Source: Glycine soja (Eukaryota > Streptophyta > Magnoliopsida > Fabales > Fabaceae). Taken from it: DNA of 64,000 nucleotides. Where the stretch lies: contig NC_041009.1 in NCBI RefSeq assembly GCF_004193775.1, forward strand, positions 44,757,534 to 44,821,533, written 5' to 3'. Under the pieces are notes generated by a model. The model was not told where the DNA came from. It did not search any database and was given only the letters and a program-made list of their open reading frames with translations. Shown here piece after piece: positions 36,909 to 47,403 of the stretch (within the stretch, counting starts at the first letter, position 1; each line of letters opens with the position of its first letter). The position numbers and the translations under genes are program-made.

Positions 36909-39900
36909 TTATACAGCCACTTCCATGAGCTCTACAGTTTCTTGGTCCGGTCCAGAAGTTCCAAATACCCCCATATCTTTATTGCCATTATCATCATCAT
37001 TCTTGTTACCACCACCATCATTGCTATTGTTATCATTATCATTATCACCACAATTCTCTTCATTATCACAATTGATATGTGTATCAATATTATCAGCTTG
37101 AGTACTTTTTTCTGAAGAGGGTTTATTATCCTGGACACAGTCCCCATCTTCAGCAGAGCCATCACATGACACAAAATTCTCTTCTTTATCAGAGCCATCA
37201 CAAGACACAAAATTCTCTTCTTTGATAACAACTGGTTCATTTGACTTCTTACTAACAGGATCACCATGACATGAATTAGCAAAACCAACAGAGTCCACAT
37301 CTTTAGCAATAGATGGGGACACAGAAAGCTTTGTGTTAAAGCTATTATTAGCTGTGAATATAGATTTAGTTATTTCAGGTTTTGCCTTAATGTTAATCCA
37401 ACTGTCCCCTAACCAATCTCTAGATATTCTTAAATCCTTCTTGCACACATTCATCAGCAAGCATTCACCTAACACCACCAAAATCAGTTCCATTAAAAAA
37501 TGAAGGATGAAATGATTTACAGAAAGGACTTGGGGGAAAAAAAAACACAGCATACCAGGAAAGTGGACTTCAACACTATCATCCCCACAGTTGTCAATTC
37601 TAGTTACAACCCCCTCCCACCAGCCATCACTCCACCATGCATCAACTGCACTTCCAACCTCAACAGCTAGTTCTTGTTCCTCATAAGTTGGAGCTGGCCT
37701 GATGGTGGGGCGGCCAGAATGCCTCATCCCAAGTTTATCAGGCCTGGCTAACTTGAAAGAAGGGATCCATTCCTACAATATGGAAAATATTGAGATAAAA
37801 GTTATGAACCAAGAAGTGAGTGGTGAAAAAGTATGCGATAAGTGAATCAACAAATCTTTTCTTTGGAACATTCTGCTTTCCATTTGGTGTTATAACTTTA
37901 TTTATGTAGATAACTCATCAGAAGTCTCAAATTGTATCATATTTGACTGTCATTCCAATCCAGTCATTGTTAGCCATCCCATTACCCTCTACATTTTTAA
38001 ATATATAACAAGAAAAATGAATTTCTAGTACTCCGCTAGAAAACTCATCCATGTATAAAACCTGCCTAAATAATCTCCTGCCATTCTTACAAAGCCATTA
38101 CTTAGCAGAGATATCAAACAAATTGTTAAAGAATATCTCAAGCACAATTAGTTATTCCCATGGGATTCAATTTTAAATGAAATTTTTTTACACAGTAGAT
38201 CCTTATAATTTAGCAGATTATTAGAAACAGGGAATAGTTTATTCCAGTAGAATACCGGATCCTTGATTAATTCAGTATAAGTATAACTAATTAATTCACT
38301 TTAAACTTAAGCTAGAATGATTTCTAATTCTATACAGAAACCCATTATTTCATTACTTGGTAAGATTTTGCTTAAACTTCAACTGCAAGGATTAAAGAAC
38401 ATTATTCATTTTACTAGTTGCTAAAAGCCTAAAACTACATAACCTTATATAGGAAACCCCTTTATTTATCCACATATTTTACAATAGTACTAAGTACTAA
38501 CCAGAAAATTGAATTAAGAATATCTTAAGCTTGATTATACCTCAAGATTTCCACTTCCATCTTCATCCTGGACATCATCATATTGGACTTTCAACTGCTT
38601 CCGGGCTACCTGAACAACTGTACACCTGAACCAGCAGCCTCTGATGCCACTATCTTGACAAAGCAACTCTATCTTGTCATCAACCTTGTATTTGTGGTTA
38701 GACCAAGGTTGACTCCCAACCTGCTTCCGAGAAAGCAATATCCTTTCTGATCTTGCATAATTTGCAACCTGGAAGGTTTTGTATACCATCATTTGCTTAT
38801 TTCTACTTAACTTCCTAACCCCCTGGCGACTTATCCAAGACTGAGGAGACCCCTTATCACCCCTCCTCCTCTTGACTCCTACTTTCACATCATCACCTGC
38901 ACTCAACTCTTCATCTTCTCTTGCTAGGAACTCAGGGTGCTGGATTGAATCAAGGTGTAAGCAAGAAAGAATTGGTTGAGCATAGTAACCACGCAATTTA
39001 CTCAAGTCAAAGGGCTTGATTTTGTTGCTTCTAAACTGCCTAAAGCACAAATGTATTCTGTCCCTTGAAGTGGGGGAAAAAAAAGGCATGCATTTTTCAA
39101 AGTCTTCACGAGTTAAGACTGTGGCAGAACCATCTACGCACTCTGAACTAATGACTTGGGAATAAGGTGTGATAAAAACTTCCCGAGGGTGAGGATTTCG
39201 TACAGGAACTACACCCTTGACTTCCTGATTATGGTGAAACCACCTCACTTTGATCTTTTTCTGTCCCCTCCTGTCTTCATACATATCCTCTACATAAGCA
39301 ATATAATGGTTCTCTCCCTTGCCCATAACAAAAACAAAGGATTGAATCTGGAAATCAGAAAGAATGTAAATGTTAGATGTAAAATCATCTAGATATTATA
39401 TTCATGAAAAACAAAACAGACTTTTCAACTAATTGAATTTAGGGGGAAGGGGGGGAATATTCATGCATGTCACAATGCATGGCACTAAGCAAATACAAAA
39501 AATGTAATGTACAAAACTAAATATGCATTTCATCATTAAGGAATTTGCCTGCAATGCACACCTAAATATAGACATCATTAAGGAATTTACTTGTCAATAC
39601 TGAAAGCGATTAATTAGAAGTTAATTACTAATGATGGGAAGTTAGGAAGTTAATTAGAAGTTGATGCCCTAACCTGAGGAGTCAACAAGTAAATTTGAAG
39701 TAAGATGATAGAGAAATTTAGTTCAAGGGCTTCTTACCGCTATTTTGATGCCATTCCTGAAAAAAGCAGGATAATGCTTAAGTTGTTTGCCACATCTCCA
39801 CGCAACTCCTGACCAAACAATGTCTGAATTGGACAATTTGGAGTTACTCGTTGGAAAGTCCTGAGAAAGAGGAGCATGTGGATGTCAAAAACATTAACTA

Positions 39901-42900
39901 GAAACAATATAAAGGAAAATAGAGAAACTGGAAGGGAGGGCAGGGGACAAAAAGGGATATACCTTGTCATCTGTTATTTGAGCAGACAGACCAGTAATTT
40001 CATTGACACTGTCATTTGTGGCCTCATGAGATGGTACCAAGTTATGACCAGCTGATACTGTGATTTAAAATACAAATAAATAAATAAATAATACAAGGGA
40101 TAAAAAGATTAACCAGATCATAGACGGACTTCCTTCCTGTAATACCCCTAATTTTCTAAGCTAAATATTTTCAATATTATTTGGAATGCAGAAATGGATA
40201 AAGGGTGATAAGAGGAGCTTAAAGTTGTTTTCCAAGAATATGCTGCATTAGAGATAAAATGCTGACTAATTGCAGGTTAGTCCTTCAACTTTCCTGTAAT
40301 CATAAACTTACACTTTCTTTATCCTTAATTCCACTGTTAGCACTGCTTTGCATGGAACCAGGGGCAGAACTTAAAGTTTATTTAATCTACATTAATCATA
40401 CATATTAATAGAAAAGTGTAGTTCAAAGTATGAAGAATTAAGTAACAAGTTACAAAGTTTAATAGGCATGCAATGTCAGTGTAAAAGATTTTACACAGTC
40501 AACCAATAAAAAAGTATCATTTCTATAAAAGAACACAAACTTACCATACAAGAAGATTTGTGATTAAATGATAGTGTAAAATATCTTTACACAGTCTGTC
40601 GGTGCATGTTTTATTTATTTTACTACAATATTAATTAATATAATCCTAATCCTTATCCCTACATTAAAGGCTAGTCTATGTCTTAGAAAGTGTATTTTCA
40701 GCTGAAGAAAAGATATGAAAGGGAGGGTGGGAGGGAGAAGAAGGGAAAAGAAACCTTCAAATATTTGGATTTTTAAGTAAATGAAGCATCTAAAACCCAT
40801 CCTTTTTGCTTTGTTGATCTATTTCTTTTTCTAGTTGAAAAATCGCATATAGGGATTGCATGGTTTGATGTGTTTGGGAGATATTCATCATCAAAATGAG
40901 TTTATACTACTCTAGATTGGCAGTTCTTGAAAGACACTAGTAAGGAAAATGAACATGTTAATGATAGGGATGATGAATAGTGTTTTTAGGTTCTCACACT
41001 CATTCATGGAAAAGTTTGATTCTTAGCTTGCTTGTAAGCGAAAATTGAAAAATGGTGATTTGGTCTTTTTTGTCGTTGATCCATGGTATTGTGTGTTTTG
41101 AATGTGATTGGAACTGGTTTCAGCGTGAAAATTTGCATGTTTGAAAAGGCTCTCCCACCAGTTAGCAACTAGGTGCTTGGCATCCTGACAAATCCTTGTT
41201 TTCAGCCAAAACAGGACCTAGGTGCTGAATCTCAAAGCACCAAATCTTCACCAAACTTCTATCATTACTTATGATAATCAAATTTTAATGAATCCATTAT
41301 TTTTTTTATTCGGAAACATCTGCTGTTATTCTATTGGTAGGATAAAAGAAGGAATTTTATTAGAAAGAACAGAAAATACAAGAAGAGAGGTAGAAAAATT
41401 ATTTCTATAGAACAAAAATAAGAAAGAATAAGACAACATTAAAGAAAATTGTCAGTGTATAATACTACTCCGGTCTTAAATATAAGAAGAAAAAAACACT
41501 TTTTTTGTCTCAAATATAAGAAAATTTCAACTAACTTCACCTCATTTAATGCTACTATCTCTAAAATACCCTTCATTTAATTGAGATTTTAGTTCCAATG
41601 ACTCATTTTTATTCCTTATACCAAGTTCCAACGAAGGGTAAGTTGGGGAAAATTTTATTTTTTAATTGAGATGGGTGAAATTAAATGTGGTTAACTAACT
41701 TTCGTAGTTAGCATGAATCATTTTTTTCCTTATATTTGAGACTGGAGGCAGTAGTCTCCAACCCTAAATGCATATAGCATAAAGACTCATTATGAATCAT
41801 GATAGGACAGAATTGCAGATATTAAGGAAAATAAAAGTTTTCGAAAAGAACCATTTACATATACGTATGTATCATGCACTCCTGTAACAGATAATGGCAC
41901 AAAATATTGATTGAACTACATCCATATGATTGCCTTACACAAACACACATACCATTGTTCATTACTCTACATCACTTTGTTGCTCACAAAGCCATAGCTT
42001 CCTATGTTATTGTTATGAACTGAAAATCAGCTCAATGTTTCCTAGCATTCGAGGTCTAGGACCCTCCCAAGAAGAAAGAAAGAGAAGAAGGAAACTCTAA
42101 TATTTTTCTCTGCTCTCTATTACAAACTAAGCATCCCTTTATATTGGGCCATGACCAGCCATGCTAATACAGAATAGAAGGTGCTAGAATGCAATAATAA
42201 CAGAAAATGATATGAAATAAAACAAGAAAGAAATGTGCAATGCAGTGTTGCACATGGTCCTGCATGATGGGGAATATTCTTCATGAGCCAATCCCTCCCT
42301 GCCAGCTCAGCATTCTTGTAACAGAATGGATTTGCACAAAATCCATCAGGTGTCGTGGCGTGGTCTTGTGGCTGAGTTGCCTTCCTCATAACATTCCCTA
42401 GCCCATCAAAAACACCTTGTCCTCAAGGTGTTACGAGTCCTCTGAGGCCCTCCGGGGTCCCAAGGTCTGTACCGGCAAGGTTCCTTTGGGTCAGCCGCCG
42501 TCCTTAAGGCAAAAGCAGGTGGTTGACGCTTGCGTGCAACCATGGCCGACCCATAGGGCGCAATTCCCATCTCAAACAATGCCATGACTTGATGTTCCAA
42601 AATCTTGTCATGCAGAGCCGCTTCACGACCATAATGAACCGCGAAACTAAAGAGATTGTGGAGGGAAACCACGGCATGGATGTGGCTGAGCTGATTGAAG
42701 ATGGAGGATGATGCGTGGGCCACTTGGTGCTTGTTGTCGGCGGCAAGTGAGGAACAGACATGGGAAACGGAACTGGTAAGGGTGCAACGTGGTTCGGCCT
42801 GAGTGCGGGGGGGTGGTGGTGTTGGCTTGAGCGGCTGAGGCAATGGTGGAGGTGGCGGTGGCGGTGGCGGAGGCGGAGTCAGCAGCGGAGGCGACGGTGG

Positions 42901-44190
42901 AGGCGGCGGCGGAGTCAGCGGTGGTGGCCCCGAAAATGGCGGAGGTGGCGGCGGAGTCCACGACAGAGGTGGGGATGGTGCGGGACTTGGTTGTATGGGT
43001 GCAAAGCATGGAGACTGCGGAGGGTAGTGGTGGCCGGGTCGCCAAGGCAGTCGGAGGAGAAGGGCGCCCAGTTGGGAGTCGAGGCGGCGTGTAGCGGCAT
43101 CAAGTTTGGTCAAGACGGCCTCAAGGCGGTCCCCGGTAGCCATTGAAGCTTCGTTTGGCAACGAGTAGTGTGGGTGGTGGTAGTGGAAGGTGGAAGCTCC
43201 GTACGGCGAGTGGCAGCCATGGAAGCTTCGTTTGGTGGTTGCTGAAATGAAGGAAGGGTTCTCTCGGGATCGAACAAGCTCAGCAACCGTTGGCGGGTAC
43301 TCTCAAAATCAATCCCAAGGGATTGAGCTGGATGTACAAAGGGAGGAGGGGTGTGCGGCAACGAAGGTGTGTGGAAATGGGTATGGCAGCCATGGAAGGC
43401 AGCCATGGGCTCTCAATGAAAGCACCAAATGTTATCTGAAAATCAGCTCAATGTTTCCTAGCATTTGAGGTCTAGGACCCTCCCAAGAAAAAAGAAAGAG
43501 AAGAAGGAAACTCTAATATTTTTCTCTGCTCTCTATTACAAACTAAGCATCCCTTTATATTGGGCCATGACCAGCCATGCTAATACAGAATAGAAGGTGC
43601 TAGAATGCAATAATAACAGAACATGATATGAAATAAAACAAAAAAGAAATGTGCAATGCAGTGTTGCGCATGGTTCTGCGTGATGGGGAATATTCTTCAT
43701 GAGCCAATCCCTCCCTGCCAGCTCAGCATTCTTGTAACAGAATGGATTTGCACAAAATCCATCAGGTGTCGTGGTCTTGTGGCTGAGTTGCCTTCCTCAT
43801 AACAGTTATTTTGCACATTATTGTTCAACATACAAACAATCATAGACATTATAAATGACCGCACAACAAGTTAGAACGAAGAAGTATCAACTTACCACTT
43901 CTATCTCCCTGCAGGTTCTGCTTTGATAGCGTCGATGTCAGCCAATCCACCACCTCTCTTCTAGATCTCCATTTGAAACCGGTTGGAATGGAACCCTCCA
44001 TCCCACAAATTTCAAGAAACTCCTCAGCAACAACATAGCACATGTGCCTAACACTCCTCTCAGTGCCAACAACTGCAAGGACGGATTCCCCAGCAGAATC
44101 CTTCAGGTAATAGTGAACCACACGATTACCGCGCTCCTGAGAAACAAACTGCTCTTTCCATTCCACGAAACAGCAATTGTTTACAGCCAT
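36909..44190 (-). CDS. BAH and agenet domain-containing protein (predicted chromatin reader)
   Basis: Predicted nuclear histone-mark reader of the At1g68580 type; that name is from recall. Six exons: 43896-44190, 39963-40057, 39738-39860, 38541-39347, 37556-37772 and 36909-37468. All have GT/AG borders and compatible phases, giving about 698 aa. The N-terminal region (1-130) has 'RSVRHMCYVVAEEFLEICG'. The BAH domain spans about 145-290 ('HYIAYVEDMYEDRRGQKKIK', 'VRWFHH'). A basic patch ('VGVKRRRGDKG') precedes two agenet/Tudor-like modules, about 393-455 ('YKVDDKIELL...GCWFRCTVV') and 470-515 ('VGSAVDAWWSDGWWEGVVTR'). The tail is acidic and Asn/Asp-rich, with a 12-residue repeat 'EENFVSCDGSDK'. 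Intron 5 (37469-37555) is in frame, so retention would keep the frame open. A young LTR element sits in the 3.8 kb intron 1. Confidence 0.88.
37773..38540 (-). other. Intron 4 of the BAH/agenet gene
   Basis: 768 bases between exons 4 and 5, with a GTATAA donor and a TTGTAG acceptor. Nothing else is recognisable inside. Confidence 0.7.
40467..40608. repeat. Short MITE with nested inverted repeats
   Basis: The left end 'catgcaatgtcagtgtaaaa' and the right end '...acacagtctgtcggtgcatg' are imperfect inverted repeats. Each contains its own small hairpin ('gtgtaaaagattttacac' and 'gtgtaaaatatctttacac'). It is about 140 bases, non-coding. Confidence 0.55.
41468..41751. mobile_element. Stowaway-like (Tc1/mariner) MITE
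   Basis: Terminal inverted repeats 'ctccggtcttaaatataag' and 'cttatatttgagactggagg' are the classic Stowaway CTCCCTCCGT...ATATAAG type. The TA dinucleotide is duplicated at 41466-41467 and 41752-41753. About 284 bases, non-coding. Confidence 0.72.
42011..42393 (-). repeat. LTR of the intronic retroelement (3' LTR if minus)
   Basis: Begins 'tgttatgaactg', ends 'cctcataaca'. It differs from its partner by a few substitutions, by two extra bases near the start, and by a five-base duplication 'gtggc/gtggt' near 42355. Confidence 0.88.
42406..43161 (-). CDS. Proline-rich gag-like ORF inside the intronic retroelement
   Basis: 251 codons on the element's sense strand. The N-terminal part ('ASMATGDRLEAVLTKLDAAT', then 'RRLDSQLGALLLRLP') looks like the helical start of a Ty3/gypsy gag. 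The middle is a Pro-rich low-complexity run (blocks of P with S, T and L). No zinc knuckle, protease or polymerase motif is present. The upstream frame 43110-43406 overlaps it and shares the 'PNEASMA' motif. This indicates a roughly 78-base partial tandem duplication (43141-43163 against 43219-43241) that shifted the frame, so the ORF may be a truncated gag rather than a working one. The opposite-strand ORFs here are mirror artefacts of the repeat. Confidence 0.4.
   Translation of the reverse strand: MPNEASMATGDRLEAVLTKLDAATRRLDSQLGALLLRLPWRPGHHYPPQSPCFAPIQPSPAPSPPLSWTPPPPPPFSGPPPLTPPPPPPSPPLLTPPPPPPPPPPPLPQPLKPTPPPPRTQAEPRCTLTSSVSHVCSSLAADNKHQVAHASSSIFNQLSHIHAVVSLHNLFSFAVHYGREAALHDKILEHQVMALFEMGIAPYGSAMVARKRQPPAFALRTAADPKEPCRYRPWDPGGPQRTRNTLRTRCF
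43430..43804 (-). repeat. LTR of the intronic retroelement (5' LTR if minus)
   Basis: Begins 'tgttatctgaaa', ends 'cctcataaca' at 43804, directly before the GTTAT duplication. Confidence 0.88.
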
Positions 44191-45240
44191 AAAGAGAATA
44201 CCAACAGGAGTTAACAGAACACCGGCAGATATGCACTTGATTTCAAAGCAATGGCAACGGGTGCAGACCCTTTGGATTCACTAGTCCAAAAGAACAATCA
44301 GACAAATCCATAGTCATAAAAGCAAGAACCTTCTAGCATATCATCATCCTAACAAACAAAAACCCTTTTGAACAACCTCAGTTTCCTCACTCCTGAGAAG
44401 AACCCTACTCAGGTTAACACAAAAATGTCTACTGCATAAAACTAACCAGAATCCTCAAAAGCCAAGTACTTTTTCATGTGGGGAAAAAGTCAGAAACCCT
44501 AATTAAACATCCATGCCCTTCAAAATTACATCAAACAAAAACAGACAAAATCCCTTCAAAATTAAGAACGGCTTTGAAATCAGAGGAAAAACATCATCTA
44601 AGGATCACTAAATTGACCCTTTTTTCTCAATCTCATAAGCCTCCAAAGAGGCATGATCATCTCCTGAAACTGAAAAACCTCCAAAGTTGACCACAGCCAC
44701 AAAAACCTCAAACTAATATCTGTGCCTCCAAACAGATCAGAGAGAAACTCTCCAGGAAAACTGATCCAGAGGCTGGAAAATCCAACAGGCAGAGAAAAAC
44801 TGGGCTTTTAACTACTCCAGAGGTGAAAATCTGCCGAAAGGTCAAATGGTATCCCAGTTGAGATAAGAAAAGGATGTTTCCAACAGAAAGATTGAAACTT
44901 TACAGCATATTATGAGTAGAAACGCTGATGTTGATCCTGGGTGATTCAAGAAAGAGGAACTGGGGCAAAGGTTGGGTCGGTGGGAACACTGCGGAGGAAG
45001 AAACGAAGTGGGAGAGAAGAGAGAGAGGTCAGAGATGATGAAACGGTAGAAGAAGAAGAAAGGTACCTTGAAATTGCCATGTACATGGAAAGAGAGAGAA
45101 AGAAGTTGCAGAGCTGAGGAATTGTGCATCCAATGCAGCCGCAGGTGTTGAGTTATACAAAAAATAAAAACAAAAAACAGAGAGAGAGAGAGAGAGACGG
45201 GAAGTGTGGACAAATAAAAGTTTGCATTAATTTTATAAGT
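44191..45240 (-). other. Probable 5' UTR and leader intron of the BAH/agenet gene
   Basis: No coding frame. At about 45065-45180 the minus strand is CT-rich and ends in 'TTTCAAG|GTACC', a plausible non-coding first exon and splice donor. A (GA)n tract lies at about 45179-45196. This is an inference from composition only. Confidence 0.35.
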
Positions 45241-47199
45241 CATTTAAGTGCCATTTTGACAATCAAAGAATTGTATGATAACTTAAACAAATATAAATAT
45301 TAATTTATATTAAATTATAATTTTTTTTATATTATACATTTTAATAAAAAATCTTTAAAATGGCATAAAAGAAAAATAAAACATTTATTTATTATTATGT
45401 GCAAATACACATGTTAAAATACTACTTAGAATTAATTTGTCATTATTTATATTCTCTGATTTTATTATTTTGAATTAATTCCATTTCCTTAAATTATTTT
45501 ATTATCTTTTTAAAAAAACAATTAAAAATTCGGGTTGGAAGGACAGGAATTCTTAACTTGGTTTTCCAAATTTTTTTGAAAAAAAACCACGGTATAAAAT
45601 TAGATCCCAACCTGAATTTAGATCATGTATGTTTGTGTTATTAACACATGTATATTTATGTATATATTATATATTTGTTGTATGTTTGTTGTGAAAATTT
45701 GTATACAATTATTGCTATTTGGTTTATTCCTAAATTATTAATTCCTTTTTTTTGAAAAATTATTAATTTTTTGAAACTATATAATTCATCCAAATATTTC
45801 TTTTTATCGAAAATGTATGTTTTATTTCAGTGAAAGGTTAAAAAATTTTATTTATTACATTTAATTTTTTTCCTGTAATAGATATTGTTCATCTACTTCA
45901 ATGATTTTGTTGTTTTTCTTCTTACCTCGTTTGTTTTATTACATTTCTTCAGTCGATGAGTGGGTAGTGGGCCGTTGCTTACTGTATTCTACACATTTAT
46001 ACCTGCACTCCATATCTGGCTTCTTTTTCCGAGTCAAGTTACTCCTTCAATGTGTTGCACCTTCATATCTGGTTTTTATTTTTTGGTTTATTTTTTGCTC
46101 TACCTAGACTTCAAGACTGAACAATTCGTAATTAACAAAAATTTTGTGGTCATCCAGATTTGCTGTTCTAGAAATATGAAAACATAATTCTGGATTAAGT
46201 TTTCCAGAATTCATGTTGCTTTCCATAAAACTTAATCTGAAATTGTATTTGCAGAATTATGGAACAACAATTCCAGAAGTACGAAAACATCATTTCCCAA
46301 AAGTTATTTCAGAATTACATTTTCATACTTTTAGATTTGTTGTTCAATAAATTTGGGTGACAGTTTTATCTTTTCTGGAATTTGAATTTCATATTTGATT
46401 TTTTATTATTACGGATTGGATTTTCTGTATGAAGAAAAAAGCATTTTGTATTCCAAATATCATTTAATTGCAACAGTATGAAACCAAATTGACAAGGTTG
46501 GATTCAATATTCACCTATAAAACAAAAGATTTATTGTGCCTCATTCATAGGTAAAAACTTAACAATCATTCCAAATAACGAACAGGCAGTATTTACCGTC
46601 TTTTACTGTTTTTGTATTTACTTTGTGTTTTGCAATATCCCTTGTGCTATTTGCTATGTGCTGGGATGCTACTGGCATTTGTTGTCAAGTGTCTTGGCAA
46701 GCAGCATCCGTGGGACAGGGAATGGGTGCAGGTAGAAGGACACGTCGGGGTACTTTTGGAAATTTAATTGTTTTAAAATGATATGGGGTGCAGGTAGTAA
46801 TTTTAGAGAAGCAGTAAGCAATGGTCCCTTCAGTGCAAACATGCAGCCTAGTAAAGGAAAGCCTTCCAGCCCACTTCTCCTTGCCTAGTGTATTCAAATA
46901 GGGGAAATTATTCCTGCATCTCCAGATTTACTTCCTTCACCTGTTTCAAAATGTAAAATCATATTTCGCAAAGACTTTTTGGAATATAAATTCTTGCATT
47001 CCAGATAGTCTTTTCTGGAATATAATTCTACTCTACATACCGGATTAAGTGTTTCAGAAGCTTAAAAGAGATACAGGAAACCACTCAGACATTGACACGT
47101 GGGATTGACATGTGATAACCAAGCCTATCTTAATCTACAATTCCTCTAAAATATCAATGAAAGAAAAAATAAACACAGCGATTCTATTTGTTACATGAT
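45241..47199. other. Intergenic, repeat-like
   Basis: No gene. Iterated 'ttccagaa / ttctggaa' motifs occur at 46180-46380 and again near 46960-47060. A GC-richer patch at about 46700-46820 contains two 'gggtgcaggtag' copies. It looks like decayed mobile DNA, but I cannot classify it. Confidence 0.4.
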
Positions 47200-47403
47200 T
47201 TAGCAGCAACACAAGATCAAAATCGAGTGCCAAAAAGTGTAAGGAAATGAATGAAGCGAATGAATGCTTTCGACGATCGGAGAAACGCGAATGGAAAAGT
47301 TTGGGACAGAGAATGGCCGGGTAGGGGTCAGAGCATGAAATTCCGGTGGAGATCGTCGGAGGAATGGTCGGAGCACAGATGATGAGAGCATGCGAGAAGC
47401 CAT
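47200..47403 (-). CDS. Short ORF resembling a mitochondrial presequence, possible exon fragment
   Basis: 67 codons from the ATG at 47401-47403. It begins 'MASRMLSSSVLRPFLRRSPP': Arg- and Ser-rich with no acidic residue for the first 20 positions, the composition of a plant mitochondrial targeting peptide. The sequence continues 'FSVPNFSIRVSPIVE' and then loses character, ending '...LILCCC'. I find no downstream exon that extends it. It could be a gene-fragment capture, the first exon of a broken gene, or chance. I do not recognise a family. Confidence 0.25.
   Translation of the reverse strand: MASRMLSSSVLRPFLRRSPPEFHALTPTRPFSVPNFSIRVSPIVESIHSLHSFPYTFWHSILILCCC

Larger units (their letters stand above)
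42011..43804 (-). mobile_element. Short non-autonomous LTR retrotransposon in a BAH-gene intron
   Basis: LTRs at 42011-42393 and 43430-43804 are nearly identical, with about eight substitutions and two small indels by eye. Both carry TGTTAT...ATAACA termini, and the five-base duplication GTTAT flanks the element at 42006-42010 and 43805-43809. The interior is only 1036 bases, with no pol. Orientation is judged minus from a purine-rich 'CTTGAGGACAAGG' (about 42415-42427) near the inner edge of 42011-42393 and a possible primer site 'TTTGGTGCTTTCATTG' next to the other LTR. The primer tRNA is not identified. The interior encodes a truncated gag-like N-terminus and a proline-rich tract. LTR similarity indicates recent insertion. 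It probably depends on a Ty3/gypsy partner, which is an inference. Confidence 0.88.
40058..43895 (-). other. Intron 1 of the BAH/agenet gene
   Basis: 3838 bases. It carries two MITEs (40467-40608 and 41468-41751) and one LTR retroelement (42011-43804). The donor is G|GTAAGTT at 43895 and the acceptor TCACAG at 40058. The exon phases on both sides agree (D-R-S-V-S-A-G), so the insertions have not broken the coding sequence. Confidence 0.75.

Noticed and set aside
37469..37727. Reading exons 5 and 6 of the BAH/agenet gene as one continuous exon starting at 37727
   Set aside because: The joined frame includes a segment with clear GT/AG borders and a hydrophobic insert inside a charged region; splicing gives the more natural protein. 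Retention is listed as a possibility.
42760..43146. Long plus-strand ORFs rich in Trp/Arg and Ala/Val
   Set aside because: They are mirror frames of the proline-rich repeat on the minus strand, and composition alone keeps them open.
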